A DNA stretch of 43,942 nt from Hoeflea sp. BAL378 (GCF_000759435.1 NZ_JRJG01000094.1:1-43942); one strand, 5' to 3'; counted from the stretch's first letter, positions 8,589-16,532 are shown. Numbers and translations are program-made. The notes: generated by a model from the sequence alone, not told the origin.

Positions 8589-9014
8589 ATGACCTCAACA
8601 ATCGTTCCCTTCCCGAATTCCATCCCGTCACCGGTAACGAAGCCAGGTAGACGACAATCGCGACGTGATCAGATCATGATGCAGCGCGGTCAGTCGTTGT
8701 TGCCTGAACAGACGGCCGCAGCCGATGCCTTGGCCACTGAACTGGTTGGAACATCGCGACCGTGGACTGTGGATGACCATGCTGCCCAGGTCGCGATGGT
8801 CGTTCGGATCGCCATCCGTTCAGCTCAGCATCGAGGGGTCAGTCTACAGAGCATGCTGTCGATCCCCCGTCGTAGGCTCCTCGATCTGTGTGACCAGGGG
8901 GACCCGACATGTCTCGTCGTCCGTGATTGGCTTTTGGGAAATCTGGCACACCTTCCCGACGGCTTTGAAGGGTCTTTCTCTATTGCTACCGTTGTCGACA
9001 GGGGGGACGCGTGA
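8589..9014 (+). CDS. Small hypothetical protein, second gene of the split-FtsH operon
   Basis: This is a 141-residue protein starting MTSTIVPFPNSIPSPVTKPG, with GGAG eight bases upstream of the ATG at 8589. The first 40 residues are basic and proline-rich, then the sequence becomes helical (QTAAADALATELVGTSRPW; DDHAAQVAMVVRIAIRSAQH; MLSIPRRRLLDLC). No catalytic motif is visible. Its stop overlaps the next start (TGATG at 9012-9016), so the product is translationally coupled to the AAA+ ATPase. An adaptor or substrate-recognition role is a guess from position. Confidence 0.68.
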   Translation: MTSTIVPFPNSIPSPVTKPGRRQSRRDQIMMQRGQSLLPEQTAAADALATELVGTSRPWTVDDHAAQVAMVVRIAIRSAQHRGVSLQSMLSIPRRRLLDLCDQGDPTCLVVRDWLLGNLAHLPDGFEGSFSIATVVDRGDA

Positions 9015-10975
9015 TGGACCCGATCGCTGACCGCATCACCCGTCACCTCCTGCGGCGCATCCGCCGCCTGGCGGTCCTCGACCTCTATGCCCATGCCACC
9101 GGTGCCGGTCTTCTCAACTCTCGTCAAATCGAGGACGAAAAGACTACCGGCACCATCTGGAGCATCTCCACCAAGGGGTTGGGGATGCTGGCAGGTGACC
9201 GCACCAGCGCTCGCCGCCTTGTTGCCAGGGCGCTGAAGTGCGGACCGGCGACAGAGGATGACCAGGAGGAGGATAACACGAAGACCGCCGACCCTTGGAC
9301 TTTGGCGGTGGCAGAGGCGGGCAAGGCAACCCGAACGGAGGCTGCCAGCAAGACGCAAGGAAACCACCGGGAAACTCAGTTGATGCTGGGGCTGCTGCGC
9401 GATTTCCCGCTGCAGCCCAATCCAGTTCACGTCGCGATGGCCTTGCTGATCGCCCGTTCTGTCGGTGCCCGGCATGCCGATCTCGGAGCGCTCCGCGAAG
9501 TTCTGCAACGACCCAACCCGGTCGTTATGCTCAAAATCCCCGTCTCGGGATTCGAGCGCCAGTTCGGATTGATGCTGGAGGATTCGCTCATTGCGCCCTT
9601 CTGGGCTTCACTGAAAGATATCGCGGGCGGATCGGCACTGTCTGCTCATTTCCGCGAGTCACGCACCGAGAAGCTCCGCCGCAAGGTGATCACCGCGTCC
9701 GGGCGGGCCAGCGCCAGCGTCTCTGACAGGACGCTGAGGCGACAGCTGAGCACTGCACTGCTCGGTGAGGCTGTGCCAGTGGTCATTGCGGATGAGACGT
9801 CGGTGAGTGTGCGGCCGCAGTTTTCCGCCGCGGCCGACATTGTCTTTGAATTCACCGGCTTCGATCAGGCCCTCATCGCCGAACTTCTACATGTCTGTTG
9901 CGGCATGCCGCCAAGGGTGTCGCTCGACCGGATGAAGACGATGACGTTGGATCCAGCGCATATCTGTCTTGACGATCTGGCCCTTGCCGTCAGGCCAGGC
10001 CGCAGCTTGGGGGCGATTCTGGAAGCCCTTGTGTCCTTGGCTGCCGAACACAGTGAAGAGGAGGACCATGATGACGAGTCGGACAAGACCGGCCGCTGGA
10101 ATAGAAGTACCAAGACGTCGGTCAAGGGGAAAACCAAAGTGATTTCCGTCGACATCATCCAGCCCGAGACCTTAGCCACCGGGAAAACCACGGGTACCGT
10201 CACCAGCAATGCTGGCGCTGTCAGCGGGGCATCATCCACATTCCGCGTTAGCCCTACGCTGAGAGTGGAGACTCTTTCCGGCTATGGCGAGGCGCAAGGC
10301 TGGGCGCTTGACCTCAAGGCTGACCTTCCGCTCTGGCGGGAGGGGGCAATCGGGTGGGATCAGATGAGCACAAAAATGCTGCTCTCGGGCCCCCCGGGAA
10401 CAGGCAAGACAACCTATGCCCGAGCCCTCTGCAATTCGTTGGAGGTGCCTTTGATTGTCAGCTCGGTCGCGTCATGGCTCGAGCCAGGATATCTTGGCGA
10501 TGTCCTCAAACGCATGAGCGCTGTCTTTGAGACCGCGCGCGAGCATTCCCCTTGTATTGTCTTCATCGATGAATTGGATGCCATTGGCAGCAGAGGTGGC
10601 GGACAAGGCAAGCGTCACGACGAATATTGGACGACGGTGATCACGCGTCTGCTCGAGCTGCTGGATGGTGCGATGAAAACCGAGGGAGTGATCGTGGTCG
10701 GGGCGACGAATCTGCCCGGCAAGATTGATCCGGCACTTCTTCGGTCAGGTCGTCTCGAGAGGCATGTCATGATCCCGCCTCCCGATGTCCAGGCTCTGGC
10801 GGGCATTCTCGCTCATCATCTTGGGTCCGACCTTGCCGCGGTTCTTGCCACGGCTCCCGGACAGAGTGAAACACATATCAAAGACCCATCTCCTCGCGCG
10901 CCAAATATTGCGGGCGCCTGCCGCAACGCAATTTCCCCCGATATGACCAACGAAGGGAGACAAGCTCATGTCTGA
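9014..10975 (+). CDS. AAA+ ATPase, FtsH/Cdc48-type core lacking its own lid
   Basis: This is a 653-residue protein from the ATG at 9014, with a GTG one codon earlier. About 420 N-terminal residues are unrecognised. The ATPase core follows: Walker A GPPGTGKT (459-466), Walker B CIVFIDELDAIG (Asp519-Glu520), sensor 1 GATN and the arginine-finger motif LLRSGRLERHV. The chain should then enter the helical lid (SGADIxxLV-type). Instead it ends with about 40 unrelated residues after the HHLGSDL segment. The lid sequence appears at the start of the next gene, which overlaps by eight bases. The pair together corresponds to an FtsH-like machine that unfolds proteins with ATP and feeds a protease. No transmembrane helix is evident, unlike classical FtsH, which suggests a cytosolic complex. 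Confidence 0.85.
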   Translation: MDPIADRITRHLLRRIRRLAVLDLYAHATGAGLLNSRQIEDEKTTGTIWSISTKGLGMLAGDRTSARRLVARALKCGPATEDDQEEDNTKTADPWTLAVAEAGKATRTEAASKTQGNHRETQLMLGLLRDFPLQPNPVHVAMALLIARSVGARHADLGALREVLQRPNPVVMLKIPVSGFERQFGLMLEDSLIAPFWASLKDIAGGSALSAHFRESRTEKLRRKVITASGRASASVSDRTLRRQLSTALLGEAVPVVIADETSVSVRPQFSAAADIVFEFTGFDQALIAELLHVCCGMPPRVSLDRMKTMTLDPAHICLDDLALAVRPGRSLGAILEALVSLAAEHSEEEDHDDESDKTGRWNRSTKTSVKGKTKVISVDIIQPETLATGKTTGTVTSNAGAVSGASSTFRVSPTLRVETLSGYGEAQGWALDLKADLPLWREGAIGWDQMSTKMLLSGPPGTGKTTYARALCNSLEVPLIVSSVASWLEPGYLGDVLKRMSAVFETAREHSPCIVFIDELDAIGSRGGGQGKRHDEYWTTVITRLLELLDGAMKTEGVIVVGATNLPGKIDPALLRSGRLERHVMIPPPDVQALAGILAHHLGSDLAAVLATAPGQSETHIKDPSPRAPNIAGACRNAISPDMTNEGRQAHV

Positions 10976-11732
10976 GACCGATCCATCACCGTCGTCTCAC
11001 TCCCGTCTTGCCAGTCTTGCAATTCAGGCGCTTGGCAGAACCGGCGCCGATATTGAACGTCTCGTCCGCGAAGTGCGCCAACAAGCCCGTCGTGAAAAAC
11101 GGGATCTGACCTGGACAGACATCGAGCACGCGCTTTGTGCAGACCGGATGATCATGTCGGACGACTTGCGCTGGCGTGTCTCGATTCACGAAGCGGGGCA
11201 TGCAATGGCCTGGACACAGCTCGGCATCGGCGAAGTCGAGTCAGTAACCCTCGGCATCAGCAATGTCGGGCAGGTGACCGTTCAACGATATGGCCATCTC
11301 GCTCAGACTGAAGATTGGCTCACCAAAACGATGGCAGCGATACTGGCGGGCAGGGTCGCGGAGCAGCTGGTCATCGGTGAAGCGCTTGCCGGATCGGGCG
11401 GTGGCGAAGACAGCGATCTTGCCAGAGCAACCGGAATTGCCCTGGACGCGGAAACGGCACTCGGTTTTTCTGAGCAAACGCCGTTGTTATACCGCGCCAG
11501 CCCACGGGGCTTCGGTGAGTTGGCGCGCGATCGCGATCTGGCAGACAAGGTGAATGCCAGGCTGGTGGTGGCGGAGAGCGCCGCCCGCGAACTGCTGGAG
11601 GCGGAAGGGTCGAAGCTTATGCAGATCGCCACCCAACTCAATGAAAAGGGCGTCCTGTCGGGAGATGAGCTGCGGCATCTGATGGGCAAGTGTGGGGATG
11701 ACAGTGATGATTACGGTGAACGGCGGCTCTGA
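10968..11732 (+). CDS. M41-family (FtsH-type) zinc metalloprotease carrying the AAA lid
   Basis: This is a 254-residue protein. Residues 14-58 (LASLAIQALGRTGADIERLV and the helix after it) are the AAA+ lid expected at the end of the preceding protein. The peptidase part has the zinc site HEAGH at 74-78 with Glu75 as catalytic base, and the third ligand Asp150 in GGEDSDLARAT, as in FtsH. The ATG at 10968 lies inside the last codons of the ATPase gene (ATGTCTGA overlap) and has GGGAG ten bases upstream, which argues for a real second start rather than a sequencing frameshift. The substrate is unknown. The nuclease-like first gene may be target or partner. Confidence 0.88.
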   Translation: MSETDPSPSSHSRLASLAIQALGRTGADIERLVREVRQQARREKRDLTWTDIEHALCADRMIMSDDLRWRVSIHEAGHAMAWTQLGIGEVESVTLGISNVGQVTVQRYGHLAQTEDWLTKTMAAILAGRVAEQLVIGEALAGSGGGEDSDLARATGIALDAETALGFSEQTPLLYRASPRGFGELARDRDLADKVNARLVVAESAARELLEAEGSKLMQIATQLNEKGVLSGDELRHLMGKCGDDSDDYGERRL

Positions 11733-11922
11733 AACAACGATTCCTTCTGACGCCGCTGAGATTCCGATCAATGATTTGTCGTTTCCACCGCAAACGGCGT
11801 TTGTGCTTGGTATCGGTCGGTCAGTCGCGTCATGGCGGCGCGCCGTCCCGGCTGTTGGCATGGGCGCATCACGCAGAATGGTCGGGCGGGATTTCGTGCA
11901 CGTCGCCGATGATTACATTTGA
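11698..11922 (+). CDS. Possible small protein at the 3' end of the operon
   Basis: This open frame of 74 codons begins inside the protease gene (ATG 11698, overlap of 35 bases) and reads MTVMITVNGGSETTIPSDAA, then FPPQTAFVLGIGRSVASW. No family is recognised and no clear ribosome site is seen. It could be a fifth operon gene or chance. Confidence 0.28.
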   Translation: MTVMITVNGGSETTIPSDAAEIPINDLSFPPQTAFVLGIGRSVASWRRAVPAVGMGASRRMVGRDFVHVADDYI

Positions 11923-11939
11923 TTGCCGCCAACTTGCCC

Positions 11940-12120
11940 GCCCGGCAGCTCGATTTGCCTTGATTGCATGCGCGTCGGATTGAGTTGCGGGCAAATCAGT
12001 CTAAATCAGCACAAATCATCTCAATTTACGCTCCCGCGATTCTGAATAGCCGTCGTTCGATTCCCGACGCACAAACGGCGATTCCTCAAGAAACGACGTT
12101 TGCAGAAAGCCTGCGGTAAC
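11940..12120 (+). repeat. Repeat C, copy 1, with 3-4 phased CGATTC units
   Basis: This roughly 180-bp segment is homologous to 15960-16143. Both share a CTCAATTTACGCT-type leader followed by GCGATT units. Here units start at 12036, 12057 and 12078, then after 18 bp at 12096. Three units carry GATTC, a GANTC sequence. The segment lies immediately upstream of the small gene at 12167. Confidence 0.7.
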
Positions 12121-12166
12121 GACGGCGTGCTAGAAATGGCGGTGGACCGATGCGTGAGGGTGAGCG

Positions 12167-12508
12167 ATGGCCAGGATGAGTGCGAAGCAAAGGGCGGACC
12201 AGCAGGTGGTACGCCAGAAGGATCTCCGTGACAGGATGCGGGACAAGCGGCGGCCGTCACGTGATGACATTGCGCGCCTGCTGCTCTGGCAGATTATCAC
12301 GGGCGTCAGCGAGAACCGTGCCGATCGCCGAAAGGTTCTGGATCGGCTCCGCGACGAGATCGTTGAGGGCCTGGAGCGGCAGGGATTTGATGGCCGCGAG
12401 AGTGAGGACGCATTCGAGGAGCTGGTGACCAAATACGAAAAGGGACCTTATCCATTTCGCCCAAAGAGGCATCTGCAGAAGGATGCTGGCGGCTCGGGTA
12501 TGGAATAG
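12167..12508 (+). CDS. Small basic hypothetical protein
   Basis: This is a 113-residue protein starting MARMSAKQRADQQVVRQKDL, with GAGGG six bases upstream. It is strongly charged and helical (RRPSRDDIARLLLWQIITGV; DRRKVLDRLRDEIVEGLERQ) with a tail ending GPYPFRPKRHLQKDAGGSGM-E. It may bind DNA or another protein; no known domain is recognised. Repeat C copy 1 forms its upstream region. Confidence 0.6.
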   Translation: MARMSAKQRADQQVVRQKDLRDRMRDKRRPSRDDIARLLLWQIITGVSENRADRRKVLDRLRDEIVEGLERQGFDGRESEDAFEELVTKYEKGPYPFRPKRHLQKDAGGSGME

Positions 12509-12948
12509 GATGCCGAGTTGTAAGTCTGGATGCCTTGGATCTTTGGTAGACCGCTTAATCTGTTGCCACCGTTTCCCTTTTCCCCGTCGGGAATTCTCAT
12601 CCGATCAGTTGACCGGTCCTGAACCGTGATGCCTCGGCTGTGAACCTGGCTTGCAACACTGCGCATTGTGCAAACCACGTTGAGGTTCCAATCCCGTATT
12701 CCCCCCCATTACTTAATATAACGTCGTTTGCAGAGGAATCGGAAATTTGAATGGGCAGTGCCCAATCGCGATGCAACTGGATATGCCATCGATTCACCAT
12801 TCCTTCATCGGTTTGCCAACAATTAATGAATGGGCGTCAATGATTTGCATGCCGCTTGACCGCCCAGCCAGGAAACCGGTGTGACATACACGGATAGCAC
12901 GCCGACCGAGCTTCAGGCTCAAACAGATTCATCTACTATGGAGCAAAT
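12509..12948. other. Intergenic region with a partial copy of the repeat A core
   Basis: No convincing gene is seen. On the reverse strand 12685-12760 contains CCGATTC, then TTAAGTAATGGGGGGAATAC. This matches the 3' half of the element found complete at 16416-16526 and 39893-40003 but has diverged. A GTTGAGGTTCCAATC string at about 12681 recurs at about 12967 inside the next gene. Confidence 0.4.
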
Positions 12949-14031
12949 ATGTCAGTCTGCGCTCAGGTTGAGGTTCCAATCGTCACAACCGGTCGCACGA
13001 GTGGTGCCCGCAAGCTGCAGATCATTGAGACAAAAGTTATCCGCCATGTCGACATTCAAGAATTCGAGGAGCGGGATGCGCCTGTTGCACTGACATGCGG
13101 TCTCGGAGAATACCGATTCAATGACGGTAAGTTTTTTCAGCGGGCAGGCAAACGCCACGGCCCGGGAGATAATTGCCGTATGGATTGGTTCAGTTCATCC
13201 AGCCCATTGGTCGGACGTCTATCCTATCGCGCGCTCCACAATAAGCTAGTATATGAAATCGGCGAGACTCGGGTTGTTGATCTGACCTCCACGATTGGGA
13301 GGATACGTGACAACCTCCCTCTCCTGCCGCCAGCCCCAGTCAAGGACATGGATATGGCGCTCGTTGAATTACAGCTTGCAGAATTCGGCGAGCTTGCCCC
13401 AACGCTGAGGGCGGTCGGCGAAATCATCTACTGTCCTGTCGATCAGCCTGTCCTGGTTCTCTCTAGGCCACAGACTTTTTCAGGGCTGAGCTATCTATGT
13501 GTGGTGGGAAGCATAAACGAGGTCGTTGGTCGGGTCCGCAGAAATGAAGGGCCCATCGGCGTCTACTCTCTGGCTGATCTTGAAGAGGCTCGCAACCGCG
13601 CGACGCAATTGGGCAAGGCTGGTAGTGGCTCGATATCGCCGAACCCTCGTGATCGGATTGTCGTGCACGATACGAGCCTGTTTGATCTTGACTGCCTGGC
13701 GTTGAACGCGGCAATTTTCGCGAAAATTTTCAGCAATGAGTTTTACAGACGCCGAGCCGATCAGCCCGGACCTGAGATGGTCAAGCACATGCTGGAACTT
13801 GGTATGGAGCGGCTGAGTCTGGTCGACCTGCTCCATTCGCACCTCAAAGAGTTTTTCGAAACCGGTCTCGGCGATCCGCTGATCGATATTGCCGCAAAGA
13901 TTGTTGAAAGGCCTCCAGGCGATCCTCTTTGGAAAGTGGCTACACGTGAACTGATCGAGCAGCGCCAATTCATGTGCAACCGTCTTGATAGTGATCCGAT
14001 CGCCCTGATGGTAAATATACATCCGCTTTAG
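12949..14031 (+). CDS. Hypothetical protein, 360 residues
   Basis: No family is recognised. The start MSVCAQVEVPIVTTGRTSGA has GGAG about five bases upstream. The sequence has a compact N-terminal part (residues 1-110), a hydrophobic strand-rich middle (LSYLCVVGSINEVVGRVRR) and a helical C-terminal part (MVKHMLELGMERLSLVDLLH; LIDIAAKIVERPPGDPLW). No transmembrane segments or catalytic motif are visible. The composition is normal for coding DNA and there is no competing frame. It is followed by a WGR-domain gene on the same strand. Confidence 0.7.
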   Translation: MSVCAQVEVPIVTTGRTSGARKLQIIETKVIRHVDIQEFEERDAPVALTCGLGEYRFNDGKFFQRAGKRHGPGDNCRMDWFSSSSPLVGRLSYRALHNKLVYEIGETRVVDLTSTIGRIRDNLPLLPPAPVKDMDMALVELQLAEFGELAPTLRAVGEIIYCPVDQPVLVLSRPQTFSGLSYLCVVGSINEVVGRVRRNEGPIGVYSLADLEEARNRATQLGKAGSGSISPNPRDRIVVHDTSLFDLDCLALNAAIFAKIFSNEFYRRRADQPGPEMVKHMLELGMERLSLVDLLHSHLKEFFETGLGDPLIDIAAKIVERPPGDPLWKVATRELIEQRQFMCNRLDSDPIALMVNIHPL

Positions 14032-14308
14032 ATTCTCCCCCATGCCGTGCAAAAATTCCATGGCTTCAAGGATCCAATGTCGGCGAGTTGTTCGAATTAG
14101 CCCAACGCCGGCCCCGCATCGGCATTTCTGTTTGGTTCTCGATCATTAAATCCGCTGCGCGGCAATACAGCGACCCGCATATATGTTCACCGCAAGGCGG
14201 GGCACTTCGGGTCGACCGCGCAGACCCAGCAAAATTGTGAATCAATCCGGCGCCATCGATTCACCAAATTCATTGGACGCCGGCATCGAAAATTCCGAAT
14301 CTGTCGCT

Positions 14309-14572
14309 ATGATCTCACAGCCTTACTTCATCTATGTCGAACGCAGCGAAGCCGGGAAAAACATGGCCCGCTATTACGCCATGGAGATCTCGGAAACATT
14401 GTTTGGTGAGGCCTGCCTGACACGAACCTGGGGGCGCATCGGCAGTCGCGGTCAGAGCAGGCTGCAACAATTCGAGACAGAGAGTGAAGCGGTAGATCTG
14501 TTTCTGGATCTGATGCGCCAGAAGCGAAAGCGAGGCTATGGACCGAGACGTCCCATGGGCAAATCCGTTTGA
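14309..14572 (+). CDS. WGR-domain protein
   Basis: This is an 87-residue protein beginning MISQPYFIYVERSEAGKNMA. It then reads ARYYAMEISETLFGEACLTR and TWGRIGSRGQSRLQQFET, containing the Trp-Gly-Arg signature, and ends with a helix DLFLDLMRQKRKRGY. WGR domains occur in poly(ADP-ribose) polymerases and in small bacterial proteins and are thought to bind nucleic acid. The frame is open upstream to 14183, but family alignment favours the ATG at 14309. The upstream 70 bp holds three GANTC sequences. Stand-alone WGR proteins are common on rhizobial plasmids; their role is not known to me. Confidence 0.75.
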   Translation: MISQPYFIYVERSEAGKNMARYYAMEISETLFGEACLTRTWGRIGSRGQSRLQQFETESEAVDLFLDLMRQKRKRGYGPRRPMGKSV

Positions 14573-14804
14573 ATGCGAGTGGAGCGCACCGGTCGTTTAT
14601 TCGGCGCAGAAGTTTGGCTGATGAATTTTGGCCAACAGAGCATCCAGCCGCCATCGGCGGGCAGTCGCCTGCGTGGTAGGCGTCCGCGATTACAGTCGCC
14701 CTTCTGATCTGAAGGCCGTCAGCAGCTACCTTCCTGTGTATGCCGTGTAAGATCCGGATTCTGCTCTACGCATCCCGCAGGCGAAGGAGCAAGCCGCCGC
14801 CTCG

Positions 14805-15098
14805 GTGGATGCTGAAACCAGCCCGGGATGTGGGTCTACAACCGCCCTGCTCTATCGATCTGCCCATGAGCATCCGTCACTGCTGTCGCTTTATCGACAG
14901 CTCGTACAACAGGTGAAAGTCCGGCTTGAGGCTGCGGAGGAGATGGCCAAAAACCCTCTGTCAAATCATCGCACTCAGCTTGAAGCGTTGGCAAGCCGTG
15001 CTGCCGAGCGAAAGGTACTTGATGGCGACGAAGTGAGATCGGTGATCAGTGCAGGCTCGACCGCTGCATCGGAGAATCCAAAGAATCAGGCGCCCTGA
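14805..15098 (+). CDS. Possible hypothetical protein, 97 residues
   Basis: The frame reads MDAETSPGCGSTTALLYRSA, then HPSLLSLYRQLVQQVKVRLE and HRTQLEALASRAAERKVLDG. The start used is a GTG. The helical, charged composition is protein-like, but no family and no clear ribosome site are seen. The 21-bp repeat array begins a few bases after its stop. Confidence 0.4.
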   Translation: MDAETSPGCGSTTALLYRSAHEHPSLLSLYRQLVQQVKVRLEAAEEMAKNPLSNHRTQLEALASRAAERKVLDGDEVRSVISAGSTAASENPKNQAP

Positions 15099-15102
15099 AA
15101 CA

Positions 15103-15333
15103 GCGATTCAGAAATCTGATCCCGCGTTGCCAGATCCGGCTCTTCCGATTCGGACCCCTTCACACGCGTTGCCGATCCATGATGTACCGATTCACAACCC
15201 TGAGACGGCGTTCCCAATCAAGGCTTTGCCGTTGCGGAACTCCGCATTCGCGTTGCTGAATTCAGCTTCGGCGATTCCTGCCTGAACAGAACCGTTTCCA
15301 ATATCGGCTTTGCCGTTTCCCTTTCGGCCTTCG
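15103..15333 (+). repeat. Array of eleven degenerate 21-bp units (iteron-like, GANTC-rich)
   Basis: Successive units begin at 15103, 15124, 15145, 15166, 15187, 15208, 15229, 15250, 15271, 15292 and 15313. The period is exactly 21 bp and each unit opens with (G/C)CG(A/T)T. Units 1, 3, 5 and 9 carry GATTC. One in-phase TGA inside the array (around 15283) does not interrupt the period, so the periodicity is probably not that of a protein. No rep gene is adjacent. Confidence 0.8.
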
Positions 15334-15692
15334 CGGCTCTCTGGGAAATTGTCAACACAGAGGTCTGTGCGCCCGTCGAGCAAGCAGCCCCTTAAGGCGG
15401 GTCGAGCCTGGTGGTGAGGGCCAAGATGGTTGTCGTTCATCACAGCAGATCAACGCGCTTTTGGCCAAAATAGCCGCCTGCCCTACCCCGAAACCTCCTC
15501 GGATAAGTGTAACGCTCCCATAGAAGAGGTTGATGGTCGACGTCTGCATCATGGGCAACTCATTTTGCGGGAAAGCAAATCAAGATGCGTCAAAACAAAT
15601 TGCTGGCGGTAGGTTTCGATGTGGCTGGCAGTCAACACGCGGCAAAACGAGGTGCCGAAAACTCGGAACACATCATCTCAATTTATGCTGCC

Positions 15693-15797
15693 GCGATTCG
15701 GAACTCGGACACGTCGATTCGGATGCAGGATTCCGCGATTCTGAATCCGTCTTTTTCGATTCGGCATCAGAGATTATCGATTCTGAACACTCAATTA
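15693..15797 (+). repeat. Array of five 21-bp CGATTC units with seven GANTC sites
   Basis: Units start at 15693, 15714, 15735, 15756 and 15777, all with CGATTC at the same place and usually GAA or GGA after it. GANTC occurs at 15695, 15716, 15729, 15737, 15743, 15758 and 15779. The array is preceded by the same CATCTCAATTTATGCTGCC leader found before repeat C. The spacing of two helical turns puts the sites on one face of the DNA. Confidence 0.85.
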
Positions 15798-15959
15798 CTC
15801 GTTCCTGTGCGAACAGTGATTGCGCTTGGCTCCGAGGCTAACCACGCACTTCCAGTCTGTGGCCGTCTAGATTTTAACGACCGACCTCGCGCCCGCGAGC
15901 GAAGCAAAATTGATGAGAAACTGTAGGTACCGTGCTGGCGAAGCGATATGATTGGGAAC

Positions 15960-16143
15960 AACTTGCTTACAAGGCGATCCACATTGTCTTGATTGGTGCC
16001 ACATCGGATCGAGTTGCAGGCAATTTAACGCACATTATCTCAATTTACGCTGCCGCGATTCCGATTGCGCGAAATTCGATTCAACATGAGCAATCCGCGA
16101 TTCTTCTGGAAGCGGCGTTTGCTGAAACGCTGCAAGCATGACT
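15960..16143 (+). repeat. Repeat C, copy 2, with four phased units
   Basis: Homologous to 11940-12120. Units begin at 16055, 16076 and 16097, and after 18 bp at 16115. The same 21-21-18 spacing occurs in copy 1, so the layout is conserved although the bases between the CGATTC cores differ. The leader TTATCTCAATTTACGCTGCC matches the other copies. Confidence 0.7.
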
Positions 16144-16218
16144 TCATGGTGGGGTGCTGATCACCACCATACGCGAGACGAGCGAAGGCCAGAATGCTTT
16201 CAGGGAGACATCGACCAA

Positions 16219-16431
16219 TCAGACGATGCGTCGGAAGGAACATCCTGACAAGGCGCGCAACGAGATCGACGTGAGTTTCGATACCAAGGCTGCGATGGCT
16301 GCGAAACCGAACATGCTGGCGGCCTTGGCACAGGTTACGAGTGCAAAGAACTCCACCATCGGCGCTTTGGCCTTTGTCGCCTGGGTCAGCGTGTTGGCGT
16401 CGATTGCCATGCGGCCCAAGTTGTTGTTCAT
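16219..16431 (-). CDS. Possible small membrane protein started by repeat A
   Basis: The 70-codon reverse frame opens MNNNLGRMAIDANTLTQATK and has one long hydrophobic stretch (VEFFALVTCAKAASMFGFAA followed by IAALVSKL). The ATG is the point up to which repeat A is conserved; the other copy also runs into ATGAACAAC at 39988. This suggests that repeat A is the 5' control region of a small gene family. The plus strand also has an open frame here (16154-16459) with a hydrophobic stretch, so the coding strand is uncertain. Confidence 0.4.
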   Translation of the reverse strand: MNNNLGRMAIDANTLTQATKAKAPMVEFFALVTCAKAASMFGFAAIAALVSKLTSISLRALSGCSFRRIV

Positions 16432-16526
16432 ATCCTGTATTCCCCCCGTTACTCCATAAAATCGAATCGATTCTTTCGAATTGTGAATCGCAGATTCGAG
16501 GATGCCCTATTGCGGCGCTGGAAACC
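16416..16526 (-). repeat. Repeat A, copy 1 (111 bp, inverted relative to 39893-40003)
   Basis: Read on the reverse strand this segment aligns without gaps to 39893-40003 with only about fifteen differences. Shared landmarks are TTTCCAGCGCCGCAAT, CTGCGATTCACAATTCGA, ATGGAGTAACGGGGGGAATA and ATGAACAAC at the end. It holds four GANTC sites in about 45 bp. Confidence 0.85.
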
Positions 16527-16532
16527 CGTAAT

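Noticed and set aside
15049-15285. A heptad-repeat protein encoded by the 21-bp array
   Set aside because: The frame is open only in part, the periodicity continues beyond a stop codon, and start and ribosome site are poor. Kept only as an alternative explanation.
15103-15797. CRISPR array
   Set aside because: The units are degenerate and directly adjacent with no spacer/repeat alternation, and no cas gene is present.
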